Source of the DNA: Acetobacter indonesiensis
Lineage (GTDB): Bacteria; Pseudomonadota; Alphaproteobacteria; Acetobacterales; Acetobacteraceae
Assembly (NCBI RefSeq): GCF_000963945.1
Contig: NZ_BAMW01000026.1
Span: 1-64,000 of the forward strand
Length of the DNA: 64,000 nt
Direction of reading: 5' to 3'
Each line of letters opens with the position of its first letter. Position 1 is the stretch's first letter. The notes under the pieces are model-generated. The model was given only the letters and a program-made list of their open reading frames with translations. It was not told the DNA's origin and searched no databases. The position numbers were made by a program, and so were the translations under genes. Of the stretch, positions 1 through 9,599 are shown piece after piece.

Positions 1-45
1 CACTGGCACTGGCACTGGCACTGGCACTGGCACTGGCACTGGCAC
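1..45 (+). repeat. Hexanucleotide tandem repeat (CACTGG, 7 copies)
   Basis: Seven perfect head-to-tail copies of CACTGG run from base 1 to 42, followed by CAC; the array may continue to the left of the window. Read in the copB frame (codons starting at base 2) it encodes alternating Thr-Gly. Because the unit is six bases, copy-number change would lengthen or shorten the protein by two residues without shifting the frame. Confidence 0.95.
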
Positions 46-775
46 GCCAAACCCGTATCCACTGGCGCGCACAACCACAAGACCACCGCCCGTACCGCAT
101 GTGCGCTACATTAACAACATTATGCCCGTCATGGATAACATGACCTATTTCCACGGTATTCTTGATCAGTTTGAAGGCCGTTACAGCAAAGGGGACAGTC
201 TGTTCCGCTATTCCGGGCAGGCATGGTACGGCACCGACCACAACAAGATATGGCTGAAGTCAGAAGGTACGCTTGATGGTCAAGGTCGTTTTAGCGATGG
301 TGACCATGAACTGTTCTATAACCGCGCCATTTCAACCTATTTTGATGCACAGGCCGGGGTACGGGTTGATAGCGATACAGGCCCAACCCGTGCATGGGGT
401 GCCTTGGGGGTGCAAGGGCTTGCCCTTTATTTCTTTGACGTTTCAGCAACCGCTTTTTTCAACAACCATGGCGTAGCCGGAAAGCTGGAAGGGTCTTACG
501 ATTTTCTGATTACCAACCGGCTTATTCTGCAACCGCAGGCGGAACTTAACTTCTATTCGCATGCGGATACAGAACGCGGTGTCAGCAAAGGATTTTCAGA
601 TATAGATGCGGGTTTGCGCCTACGGTATGAAATCTATCGTAAATTTGCGCCGTATATTGCCGTGACCTACGCTGGCCATTATGGCAACACACTCCAACAA
701 GGCCGAAACAGGGGGCAACCTGACAACGGCCCGGATGATCTGCGTTTTACATTTGGTATCCGGTCATGGTTTTAA
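1..775 (+). CDS. copB: Copper resistance protein B, C-terminal part (5' end outside window)
   Basis: This is a CopB/PcoB-type outer-membrane beta-barrel involved in copper tolerance. The reading frame is open from base 2, so the true start lies upstream of the window. The visible part is 257 residues: a Thr-Gly repeat, a Pro/Thr/Arg-rich linker, then a region of alternating beta-like strands. Family-like signatures are GQAWYGTDHNKIWLKSEG and YRKFAPYIAVTYAGHYGNT. The chain ends in SWF, an aromatic C-terminus usual for outer-membrane barrels. A GTG at 101 could be mistaken for the start, but the homologous frame continues before it. csoR follows 95 bases downstream on the same strand, which supports a copper function. 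The N-terminal Met/His-rich copper-binding part is not visible. Confidence 0.85.
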   Translation, partial: TGTGTGTGTGTGTGTPNPYPLARTTTRPPPVPHVRYINNIMPVMDNMTYFHGILDQFEGRYSKGDSLFRYSGQAWYGTDHNKIWLKSEGTLDGQGRFSDGDHELFYNRAISTYFDAQAGVRVDSDTGPTRAWGALGVQGLALYFFDVSATAFFNNHGVAGKLEGSYDFLITNRLILQPQAELNFYSHADTERGVSKGFSDIDAGLRLRYEIYRKFAPYIAVTYAGHYGNTLQQGRNRGQPDNGPDDLRFTFGIRSWF

Positions 776-870
776 CTACCTGACAGCCTTACACTCCGGG
801 TGGCGTTGTCAGCCGCCTGGTTGTCAAATTCTTCATTGAAAAGCACTCTGGTTCAGAAAAGGTTTTCAGA

Positions 871-1260
871 ATGGCTGAAAAAAAGAAAACTGAAAAAACA
901 GCAAAGAAATCAGCACCCCTGAAAACGACGTCCCCTGACACAAACACGCCCGGCTGCGCACACTGCGCGACGGATGACGCGAACGAAAAACGTGTGACGC
1001 AGCCCAATAAAATCGCGCTCTTAAACCGCCTCAAACGGATTGAGGGACAAATAGGCGGGATCCGTAACATGGTTGAAGAGGACCGCTATTGCGTGGATAT
1101 CATCATGCAGCTTTCCGCCGTGAAGGCTGCGATTGATGGTGTCAGCATCCAGTTACTTTCCACCCATGCCAATGGCTGTGTGCGAAAAGCCGTTATGGAA
1201 GATGGGGGTGAAGACGCGTTGGAAGAACTCTTGGGTGTGATCCGTAAAATGATGCGATGA
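871..1260 (+). CDS. csoR: CsoR-type Cu(I)-sensing transcriptional repressor
   Basis: A 129-residue member of the CsoR/RcnR/FrmR (DUF156) family of all-helical repressors that release DNA on binding metal or formaldehyde. The copper-sensor ligand pattern is intact: Cys74, His99 and Cys103, with the 25 and 4 residue spacings of Mycobacterium CsoR Cys36-His61-Cys65. That third Cys argues against FrmR or RcnR. The family core NRLKRIEGQIGGIRNMVEED lies at about 52-71. The first 45 residues are a Lys-rich extension carrying a Cys-Ala-His-Cys cluster (29-32) that is not part of the core fold. AAAGG lies about nine bases before the ATG. It probably controls the upstream copB operon; I found no clear palindromic operator in the 95-base gap. 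Confidence 0.88.
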   Translation: MAEKKKTEKTAKKSAPLKTTSPDTNTPGCAHCATDDANEKRVTQPNKIALLNRLKRIEGQIGGIRNMVEEDRYCVDIIMQLSAVKAAIDGVSIQLLSTHANGCVRKAVMEDGGEDALEELLGVIRKMMR

Positions 1261-1309
1261 GAGGGAGACCTCCCCTCTCACTTTTGCACACACTCTGAAA
1301 CGTCTTCTT

Positions 1310-2485
1310 TCAGACAGAGCTGGTTTTGGCAGAACTTTTATCATTCCAGCCGACAGCCAGCAGCACCAGTGTGGCAACGCAACCAATAGCCAGCATGGGG
1401 ATGTAAGCACGCAGCAGAATCAGCGCCGCCAGCCCTATGGCGCTGATAATCTGACTACGCGGCAGGCGAGAACTAGCCACCCAGCGATAGGTTGCATTGG
1501 CCAGCAGATAAAGCACTGGCCCTATCATCATGATGAGAACAGGCGCGCCTTCAGCGTACTCCATCGGGTTTTCCATCATCAGTTCCATACCCACCGCCGT
1601 GACAATAATACCGCCAATCAACAATGCATGCAGATAATGGAAATACGCGCCCATGCGACCGGGGTCAGGGGAATGGGTAATGGCATGTTCAGCCGTCTGG
1701 CTTGATGTGCCAAAATACAGCCACCACATAGCGACTGTACACAGAAAACTGGCTGCAAATCCGGCAAGTTTCGGCACAGACCAGATTTCAGCCTCTGCCA
1801 TGGATGCACCAGAGGCCATGATTGTTTCCCCCAACGCCACAATCACAAAAAGTTGGCAGCGCTCAACCAGATGTCCGCCGTCAATCGTCCAGTCAGACGT
1901 GCGGGACCGGCCCAACCCCGGCAACGCAAAGCCAAACATGGGGGACACATATTCACACAGCACGCCGATAAGCCACAGTGTCAGACGCCACCCCGGCGGG
2001 CAGAAAGCCCCAGCCACCCAGAAACAGGCCGCAATCAGCCCCCACCCCAATATGCGCCGATAATTGGGTGCCAGCGCATGAGATTTTGGAAGCCGGGCAA
2101 CAATAAAAGCGGACCGCCCAACTTGCATCAGCACATAACACAGGGCGAATTCCACACCTTTGGGGCCGAATGCTTCAGGGGCAGCCGCGCCACACAGCAG
2201 CGCCAATGCCATGGTTGCAAACAGCACCCCCCGCAATGCAGGCACGCGCGGGTCAAACCAGTTTGTAACCCAGCCGGTATATTGCCACCCAAGCCACGCC
2301 GCAAACCACAAGACCAGCGTCTGCAACGCCCCCAGCCATGACAGATGATGAAGCAGGCCGTGGCTGATCTGGGTCACAAGAAACACGTACACCAGATCAA
2401 AGAACAGTTCTTCATTCGTCACGCGGGTCGGCTGGTCGCCCCGCCTGCGTAGAAAAGAAGGGATAATGTCAGGGTGGCCCGTCAT
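1310..2485 (-). CDS. ltrA: Low temperature requirement protein A (LtrA) family membrane protein
   Basis: A 391-residue polytopic membrane protein with roughly ten hydrophobic segments. Two hallmark LtrA segments are present: TNEELFFDLVYVFLVTQISH near residue 24 and GHLVERCQLFVIVALGETI near residue 205. The family is named from a Listeria gene needed for growth in the cold, but the biochemical role is not established. Start: ATG at 2485 with GGAG five bases upstream. It converges on csoR and is separated from ilvC by a terminator, so it is probably transcribed alone. Confidence 0.85.
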   Translation of the reverse strand: MTGHPDIIPSFLRRRGDQPTRVTNEELFFDLVYVFLVTQISHGLLHHLSWLGALQTLVLWFAAWLGWQYTGWVTNWFDPRVPALRGVLFATMALALLCGAAAPEAFGPKGVEFALCYVLMQVGRSAFIVARLPKSHALAPNYRRILGWGLIAACFWVAGAFCPPGWRLTLWLIGVLCEYVSPMFGFALPGLGRSRTSDWTIDGGHLVERCQLFVIVALGETIMASGASMAEAEIWSVPKLAGFAASFLCTVAMWWLYFGTSSQTAEHAITHSPDPGRMGAYFHYLHALLIGGIIVTAVGMELMMENPMEYAEGAPVLIMMIGPVLYLLANATYRWVASSRLPRSQIISAIGLAALILLRAYIPMLAIGCVATLVLLAVGWNDKSSAKTSSV

Positions 2486-2590
2486 GGCTGCTCCGTCATG
2501 CTGTGGGCTGCTCTGCCCTTCAGGTTATGCGTAATCAGACACCCTTATGCCATAGGTCACGTACTGAATACGCACTCTTTTCAAGGCAAC

Positions 2591-2624
2591 AAAAAAGCCC
2601 TGCCGTTGAACACGGCAGGGCTTT
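2591..2624 (-). terminator. Rho-independent terminator of ilvC
   Basis: A perfect 13-bp stem (2594-2606 with 2612-2624) closes a 5-base loop. On the minus strand it is followed by a T run (2596-2591). It lies 38 bases after the ilvC stop codon and ends the miaA-ilvBNC transcription unit. Confidence 0.93.
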
Positions 2625-2661
2625 GCATCAGATGCCTGTTTTATCAGGCAGGCTGACTGGA

Positions 2662-3720
<1,059 letters not shown>

Positions 3721-3742
3721 CTACCACCCTGCCCTTTCATTG

Positions 3743-4261
3743 TCAGTTGTTCTGAATTGTCTGCGGTCCGCGGCAAATGGCCGCGATTCCGGTGCGAGAA
3801 ACCTCAGCCAGCCCGAGCGGACGCATCAGTTCAATGAAACTGTCGAGTTTGTCGCTTGAACCCGTGAGTTCAAACACAAAGGAAGAGGCCGTTGTATCCA
3901 CAGCGCGGGCCCGGAAGGCTTCTGCAATACGCAGGGCTTCCGTGCGCGGTTCGCCCGAAGAGACGACTTTGATAAGCGCCATTTCGCGCGCCACATGCGG
4001 CCCTTCAGAAGAAAGGTCAACCACGCGGGACACTGGCACCAGACGTTCAATCTGCGCCTTGATCTGCCGAATGTCAGACAACGTGCCGGTGGTGACAATA
4101 TTCACGCGGGACACCAGCCCGTGTTCATCAACCGGGGCCACCGTCAGGCTGCGGATATTATACCCACGCCCTGAAAACAGACCAATAATACGGCCCAATG
4201 CGCCACTTTCGTTATCCACCAGAAGGGAGATAACTGCCGAACCGGGAGCTTCCTGCTGCAT
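3743..4261 (-). CDS. ilvN: Acetolactate synthase small (regulatory) subunit
   Basis: Regulatory subunit that binds the IlvB catalytic subunit and confers feedback inhibition by valine. With the chosen ATG at 4261 (AGGAAG six bases upstream) the protein is 172 residues, the usual size. An N-terminal ACT domain is visible at about 8-85 (ISLLVDNESGALGRIIGLF, then GYNIRSLTV), followed by the C-terminal domain ending in SRTGIAAICRG. A longer frame reaches a TTG at 4330, right after the ilvB stop, but has no good ribosome-binding site and adds residues that do not resemble the family. Co-transcribed with ilvB and ilvC. Confidence 0.95.
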   Translation of the reverse strand: MQQEAPGSAVISLLVDNESGALGRIIGLFSGRGYNIRSLTVAPVDEHGLVSRVNIVTTGTLSDIRQIKAQIERLVPVSRVVDLSSEGPHVAREMALIKVVSSGEPRTEALRIAEAFRARAVDTTASSFVFELTGSSDKLDSFIELMRPLGLAEVSRTGIAAICRGPQTIQNN

Positions 4262-4330
4262 TGCAAAACTTCCTGAAATCACACCAGAGAAAGGCGCATC
4301 ATCACGCCACGAAACAGAGGATGAAAACAA

Positions 4331-6145
4331 TCAGACAAGCATCATGCCTTCACGCGTTACTTTCGCACCGCGTTCTTCCTGTTCCGGCCCAAGGATCATC
4401 TCGTTATGGGCGGCACCTGACGGAATCATGGGGAAGCAGTTTTCGCCCTCCGCCACGCACAGATCAACCACCACCGGCCCATCATGCGCCAAGGCTTCGC
4501 GAATAACATCATCAAGCTGGTCCATGCGCGTGGCACGCAGCCCCTTGGCATGGAAACTTTCTGCCAGCTTCACAAAATCTGGCAGGGCGTCACTGTAGCT
4601 TTCAGAATAACGTGACCCATGCAGCAGTTCCTGCCACTGGCGCACCATCCCCATGTAATGGTTATTGATGATGAACAGCTTAACCGGCAGACGATACTGC
4701 GCAATGGTGCCCAATTCCTGAATATTCATCAGGGTTGATGCCTCACCCGCCACATCCAGCACCAGCGCGTCAGGGTGAGCAATCTGCGCCCCAACGGCAG
4801 CAGGCAGACCATAGCCCATGGTGCCCAGACCACCAGACGTCAGCCAGCGGTTGGGTTTGTCAAACTTGAAGAACTGCGCAGCCCACATCTGGTGCTGCCC
4901 CACTTCTGTTGACACAAACGTATCGCGCCCGGTTTGCTGCGCCAGTTCATAAATACGCTGGATAGCCTGCTGGGGCTTGATAATCGCATCAGGTGCCTGA
5001 TCCTGATTGAAACGCAGGCAATCAAGCGCGCGCCAGGCCTCAATCTGCTCCCACCAGGCGGTCAGTTCAGCCTTATGCTCATAGGCTGGCTGTTTTTCCC
5101 ATTCTTCAATCATCAATGCGATTGTGCGCCCGACATCCCCCACAATCGGCTGATCCACAGGAATAATCTTGTTGATCTGCGATGGGTCAATATCAGCATG
5201 AATTTTGAAAGAATCAGGTGAAAACGCGTCCAGACGCCCTGTCACACGGTCATCAAACCGGCTACCCAGTGCAATCAGCACGTCACACCCATGGGTTGCC
5301 AGATTGGCTTCGTACGTGCCGTGCATACCCAGCATACCCAGAAACTGCTTATCGGTACCCGGGAAGGCACCAAAGCCCATCAGGGTCGATGTCACCGGAA
5401 ACCCTGTCAGCTTGGCCAGCTTGCGCAGCCCTTCACAGGCTTCCGACCCGGAATTGATAATACCCCCCCCCGTGTAAAACAGTGGGCGACGACCATTTTT
5501 CATGGCCGCAACAGCACGGACAATCGCGTCACGGTCTGGTTCAACCTGCACTTTGCCAACACGCGGTTTGACTTCATCCGCCCCTTTATAGGGCGCGTTT
5601 CCAACCGTAATGTTTTTGGGCAGATCAATCAGCACCGGTCCCGGACGGCCAGCCTGCGCAATGGCAAACGCTTCATGCACCGTTGCAGCCAGATCTTCCG
5701 GGCGACGTACCAGATAATTGTATTTGGTGACAGGCCGCGTAATGCCGGTCGTATCCGCTTCCTGAAACGCATCATTCCCGATCAGCGCTGTAGGCACCTG
5801 ACCAGACAGACACACCAGCGGAATAGAATCCATCAGCGCATCCAGCAGGCCGGTCACGGCATTGGTCGCGCCAGGACCACTGGTTACCAGCACCACCCCG
5901 ACCTTACCGGTCGAACGCGCGTAGGCCTCTGCCGCATGCACGGCTGCCTGTTCGTGCCGCACCAGAATGTGACGGATGTGGTTCTGCCGAAACAGGGCAT
6001 CATAAATAGGGAGAACGGCCCCACCGGGGTAACCGAAAATAACCTCCACCCCCTGCTCCACAAGTGCGCGCATAAGGACTTCCGCACCCGGAAGGGTGGT
6101 GGTTGTCTGTGCGGCCATCGGGGCAGAAGCGGTTTTCGGTGTCAT
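4331..6145 (-). CDS. ilvB: Acetolactate synthase large (catalytic) subunit
   Basis: Thiamine-diphosphate and FAD-dependent enzyme that condenses pyruvate with pyruvate or 2-ketobutyrate, the committed step of branched-chain amino acid synthesis. The 604 residues show three TPP-enzyme domains: the N-terminal Pyr domain with the RHEQAAVHAAEAYAR helix carrying the catalytic Glu, the central FAD-binding domain, and the PP domain. In the PP domain the usual Gly-Asp-Gly cofactor motif reads Gly-Glu-Ala (LDVAGEAST), followed 25 residues later by the expected NN pair; I recall this variant in other alphaproteobacterial AHAS enzymes. Start: ATG at 6145 with GGAGATAGGA upstream. It lies 37 bases after miaA and heads ilvBNC. 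Confidence 0.96.
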   Translation of the reverse strand: MTPKTASAPMAAQTTTTLPGAEVLMRALVEQGVEVIFGYPGGAVLPIYDALFRQNHIRHILVRHEQAAVHAAEAYARSTGKVGVVLVTSGPGATNAVTGLLDALMDSIPLVCLSGQVPTALIGNDAFQEADTTGITRPVTKYNYLVRRPEDLAATVHEAFAIAQAGRPGPVLIDLPKNITVGNAPYKGADEVKPRVGKVQVEPDRDAIVRAVAAMKNGRRPLFYTGGGIINSGSEACEGLRKLAKLTGFPVTSTLMGFGAFPGTDKQFLGMLGMHGTYEANLATHGCDVLIALGSRFDDRVTGRLDAFSPDSFKIHADIDPSQINKIIPVDQPIVGDVGRTIALMIEEWEKQPAYEHKAELTAWWEQIEAWRALDCLRFNQDQAPDAIIKPQQAIQRIYELAQQTGRDTFVSTEVGQHQMWAAQFFKFDKPNRWLTSGGLGTMGYGLPAAVGAQIAHPDALVLDVAGEASTLMNIQELGTIAQYRLPVKLFIINNHYMGMVRQWQELLHGSRYSESYSDALPDFVKLAESFHAKGLRATRMDQLDDVIREALAHDGPVVVDLCVAEGENCFPMIPSGAAHNEMILGPEQEERGAKVTREGMMLV

Positions 6146-6182
6146 TTTGTCCTATCTCCCAAAATCGGGTTGGGCGGCATCA

Positions 6183-7199
6183 TTAGGGAACCTGAGCGGC
6201 ACCGTCAATCCCGGAAAGAATAAAAGAAATAATTTCACCAAACTTTCTTTCCGAAAATTTCTCAAAAGGTGGCGTACACGTATCAAGATCATATGTCAGC
6301 CCCGGCGCAGACAAAGCATGATGGGCAAACCACGTCGCCTGTCTGCGCGTATATTTGCCCGTCGCAACCACCGCCAGACGCACCGCTTCTTCCTGCGAGA
6401 TCTCGCCCCGCACCATGGCGCAGAGTTCTGGCACCCCGTGTGCCCGCATGGCTGGCAATGCTGGGTCCAGATTCTGGGCAAGCAGGGCCTCGACTTCTTC
6501 AACCGCGCCATTCTGCATCATGTGTTCAAATCGCACGGCTATTCTGGCTCGCAGATCCGGGCGCGGGGGAAGAATGCGTATTGCCACAAACCGGCAGGGC
6601 GCTGGTGGCAACCCCGGTTGCGCCTGCCACCATGCAAGGCTGCGTCCTGTGCCCCGCCAGACCTCCCACGCACGCGAGACACGCTGAGAATCGACAGGTT
6701 GCAGGCGACTTGCCATTTCAGGGTCAACCGCCGCCAGACGGGCATGTAGTGCTTCTGGCCCTTCCTCGGCCACGAATGTGCGGGCCTCAAGCCGGGCGGC
6801 TTCCCCACAATCAGGGATTTCGGCCAGCCCATCGGTCAGGGCGCGCATATACATGCCGGTGCCCCCGCACAGAATGGGCAGCCTGCCAGCACCCCATGCG
6901 TCGTGCATGGCTGTCAGAGCCTGCTCCCGCCACCATGCAACACTTCCTTTTTCCGCAGCGGGCAGAACACCATAAAGGCGATGCGGCACCTGTGCCTCCT
7001 CCGCAGCCGTAGGGCGCGCCGTCAGCACATGTAGATCACGATACACCTGCATGGAATCCGCATTAATAACGGTGCCGCCCAGTGTTCTGGCCACAGCAAG
7101 AGCCAGCGCCGATTTACCCGAACAGGTAGGGCCCGCAATAATCAGAGCCGCAGGGCTAATCTGTGCAGAGCTGTCTCTCTGGTCTTCCGCTTGCCTCAT
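6183..7199 (-). CDS. miaA: tRNA dimethylallyltransferase
   Basis: Transfers a dimethylallyl group to N6 of A37 in tRNAs reading UNN codons. The 338-residue protein has the N-terminal P-loop GPTCSGKSALA, the substrate segment INADSMQVYRDL, the LCGGTGMYMRAL stretch and the C-terminal YTRRQATWFAHH motif typical of MiaA. I placed the start at the ATG at 7199 (MRQAEDQRD); a longer frame to 7292 would run into the divergent serB and lacks family similarity. It is the first gene of a likely miaA-ilvB-ilvN-ilvC unit. Confidence 0.94.
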   Translation of the reverse strand: MRQAEDQRDSSAQISPAALIIAGPTCSGKSALALAVARTLGGTVINADSMQVYRDLHVLTARPTAAEEAQVPHRLYGVLPAAEKGSVAWWREQALTAMHDAWGAGRLPILCGGTGMYMRALTDGLAEIPDCGEAARLEARTFVAEEGPEALHARLAAVDPEMASRLQPVDSQRVSRAWEVWRGTGRSLAWWQAQPGLPPAPCRFVAIRILPPRPDLRARIAVRFEHMMQNGAVEEVEALLAQNLDPALPAMRAHGVPELCAMVRGEISQEEAVRLAVVATGKYTRRQATWFAHHALSAPGLTYDLDTCTPPFEKFSERKFGEIISFILSGIDGAAQVP

Positions 7200-7227
7200 G
7201 CGGGCATTCCTGTCACATCCATTCAAA

Positions 7228-8115
7228 ATGATGAGCCTGGTCCTGACACTTGTCGCGCAGCGCGACGCCACCCCCCTTGATGACGCCACCATTGCCCTGG
7301 CACGGGATGCCGTGGATGGCGCTCAGACCATCACGACTCTCTCCGCCGGGGAGGCCGTTGACATCCCCTGCCCCGCCACGGCGGTCGAGCATTTGCCAGC
7401 GCTGCGGGCAGCCTTTGGTGACCGGCCGATTGATGCGGTCCTGACACATCGTGACGCCCGACGCAAACACCTGCTGGTGTCTGATATGGACAGCACCATT
7501 GTCACGAACGAAACACTGGATGATCTGGCCACCTACGCCGGCATTGGTGAAAAAATTGCCGCCATTACCGCCCGCTCCATGAATGGTGAGCTGGATTTTG
7601 CGACAGCCCTGCGTGAACGCGTTGCTCTTCTGAAAGGATTTCCCGCCTCTCTGCTTGAAAAAGCATGGAAGGACGTGCGCCTGAATGACGGGGCAAAAGA
7701 ACTGGTGCAAACCATGCGTCAACATGGTGCCCATACCGCACTGGTATCAGGTGGCTTTACCTTCTTTACGTCCCGCGTGGCCGCCCTGTGTGGCTTTCAT
7801 GAAAACCATGCCAACACATTGGTGATTGATCAGGATGTTCTAACGGGCGAGACCGGGCACCCCATTCTGGGGCCAGACACCAAACTGGCCTTACTGAAAA
7901 ACCTTGCTACCCAGCATGCCCTACCCCCTGAACAGACGCTTGCAATCGGCGATGGGGCCAATGACCTGCCGATGCTGAAAGACGCCGGGCTGGGTCTGGC
8001 GTTTTATGCCAAGCCGATTGTGCGTAATGCCATTGCAGCCCAGATCAACCATACATCCCTGCGGACTGCTCTGTTCACGCAGGGTTATCCGGCATCAGCC
8101 TTTTCTGGCGACTGA
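7228..8115 (+). CDS. serB: Phosphoserine phosphatase
   Basis: Last step of serine synthesis: hydrolysis of O-phosphoserine. A HAD-superfamily enzyme of about 295 residues. The N-terminal region (about 1-80) resembles the ACT-like domain of long SerB proteins. The catalytic domain starts with SDMDSTIVTNETLDDL (nucleophile near Asp86, general acid two residues on). Motif II is the LVSGGF Ser, and motif III/IV is IGDGANDLPML. Two adjacent ATGs (7228 and 7231) are possible starts; neither has a strong ribosome-binding site. The gene diverges from miaA with only 28 bases between starts. Confidence 0.93.
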   Translation: MMSLVLTLVAQRDATPLDDATIALARDAVDGAQTITTLSAGEAVDIPCPATAVEHLPALRAAFGDRPIDAVLTHRDARRKHLLVSDMDSTIVTNETLDDLATYAGIGEKIAAITARSMNGELDFATALRERVALLKGFPASLLEKAWKDVRLNDGAKELVQTMRQHGAHTALVSGGFTFFTSRVAALCGFHENHANTLVIDQDVLTGETGHPILGPDTKLALLKNLATQHALPPEQTLAIGDGANDLPMLKDAGLGLAFYAKPIVRNAIAAQINHTSLRTALFTQGYPASAFSGD

Positions 8116-8155
8116 ATATAATCGCCCACACCGTCAGACAGCGAGGAGCCACACC

Positions 8156-8353
8156 ATGCAGTTCGACCCTAGGCGGGATATTTCATCTTTTCCGTTTGTC
8201 CGTGTTGCGCTGGTGTTGGTGGGCTGTGCCCTGATGGGGTACTGTTTTGAATATTATCTCAATCTGCCGCCTGACTCGCCAGAGCATGTCATGCGGCATG
8301 TCGCGGCATTGATTGTCGGTACGCTGATCCTACTTGGCACAATCTGGATTTAA
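8156..8353 (+). CDS. Small membrane protein, function unknown
   Basis: A 65-residue protein starting at the ATG at 8156, seven bases after an AGGAG ribosome-binding site. Two hydrophobic stretches (about 15-33 and 47-65) suggest two membrane passes joined by a short polar loop containing NLPPDSPEH. It lies 40 bases after serB on the same strand and may be co-transcribed with it. I do not recognise the family. Confidence 0.6.
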   Translation: MQFDPRRDISSFPFVRVALVLVGCALMGYCFEYYLNLPPDSPEHVMRHVAALIVGTLILLGTIWI

Positions 8354-8379
8354 GAAGAACACGCGCGGCTTCCCCCGTA

Positions 8380-9474
8380 TCAGAAGCCCAATCTCTGGTG
8401 CATTTCTGCAACTAGAGCGGGTGTATCGTCCAATGGAGTTACAACCCAAGGTTGCATTTTGGTGTGTGGAGAATTTTCCGTCAGCACCCGAATACGGCCT
8501 GACTTTTCAAGTTCGCTGATAAAGCGTGCAATACGTCGCGATTTTCCGGGCAATGGAAACACAGATACAGGTGCAGCACCTGCAACGGCTTCTGACACCA
8601 TGGACACACTATCCATCGTCACGACCAGATGGTCCGCACAGGCAATCAGCCCCACATATGGGTTTTCGCCCGTACCATCCCAGACTGTGCCGCCCACTGC
8701 ATCAACCAGATCGGTCAGCATTTCCCGTGCTTCTGGCGCGGTGCGCCGCGACGGGGTCACAATCAGGCTGCCTTTCTGCGTCACAACGGCTTTTGCCAGC
8801 AACGCACCTAACCGCGCAGCCTCGCCCACCCCAAACTGAAAGCGTCCGTTAGACCCACCAACCAACCCGGCAATCAAAGGGCGTGGCAGATGGGCAAATC
8901 GGGGCTCCCACCTCTGCCGGGCCTGTTCCAGAACCTTGGGCGTCAGCCCATGCAGGGCAGTACGACCCAGCAGCACGTTCGGGCCGCTGATTTCATCATG
9001 AACACACGCCACAATCAGATCGAAACGTGTTAGCGGCTGGCGCGGATGCTGAATCTGCACAACGGGGCGCTCTGGTGTGCGCAGCGCCGCACCAATCGCG
9101 CCACCTTTACCGCCAATGCTCACAATAACGCGGGACTGCGCTGCAAGAGGCAGAAGCGGAGCACCCGTCACATCGTTCAGAAAACGCCCCTGTAGCCAGC
9201 CGGGGCCGCGCAGCGCCAGCCGCGCCATACGCGATGGCCGAATGGCATGAAAAGACCCATCCCAGCCAGCACGGCCTACTAACCCGAGCGCCTGGGAGCG
9301 CATGCCCGCGAAGTCTTCCCCCACCACAAAAGCCGGGAGAGGCGGCCGGTGTGTCCTGCCGTTTTCAAGGCCAGCATCTTGCCCGGAGAGGGCAGCCAGC
9401 GGTTCCGCCGACTGGGCCTCGGGCGAGACACCATTTGAAACCGTCGCCTTTCCAGCATATACGTCACTAGCCAT
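8380..9474 (-). CDS. ELM1/DUF1022 family protein (glycosyltransferase-like)
   Basis: Resembles the bacterial homologues of plant mitochondrial fission factor ELM1, a two-domain GT-B-like fold of uncertain enzymatic function often found among envelope-sugar genes. Visible signatures are SIGGKGGAI, QIQHPR, FDLIVACVHDEISG, IAGLVGGSNGRFQFG, IVTPSRRTAPEA and a C-terminal VTMDSVSMVSEAVAG. Starts are possible at 9531, 9498 and 9474; I chose the ATG at 9474 because the extra residues look unlike protein-family sequence, though its ribosome-binding site is weak. Two glycosyltransferases lie about 1.3 kb away, consistent with an envelope role (inference). Confidence 0.72.
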   Translation of the reverse strand: MASDVYAGKATVSNGVSPEAQSAEPLAALSGQDAGLENGRTHRPPLPAFVVGEDFAGMRSQALGLVGRAGWDGSFHAIRPSRMARLALRGPGWLQGRFLNDVTGAPLLPLAAQSRVIVSIGGKGGAIGAALRTPERPVVQIQHPRQPLTRFDLIVACVHDEISGPNVLLGRTALHGLTPKVLEQARQRWEPRFAHLPRPLIAGLVGGSNGRFQFGVGEAARLGALLAKAVVTQKGSLIVTPSRRTAPEAREMLTDLVDAVGGTVWDGTGENPYVGLIACADHLVVTMDSVSMVSEAVAGAAPVSVFPLPGKSRRIARFISELEKSGRIRVLTENSPHTKMQPWVVTPLDDTPALVAEMHQRLGF

Positions 9475-9599
9475 TAGGCGATTTTCCCCGCTTTCCATGC
9501 GCTTCCCGGCCCGGTGCCCTGCTTTATGCACGGCGGCCAGACCGGCACCACGCTATGCAAAGCATGTTTTTGAACCGGGTCAAGGCGGATAAAACCAGC

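Noticed and set aside
1..45. CRISPR or satellite-type repeat
   Set aside because: The unit is six bases with no spacers and lies in a conserved coding frame.
5291..6223. 310-codon open frame opposite ilvB
   Set aside because: It is the antisense shadow of a strongly conserved gene and its translation resembles no protein family. The same holds for long frames opposite dnaE, cbiD, glyA and parC.
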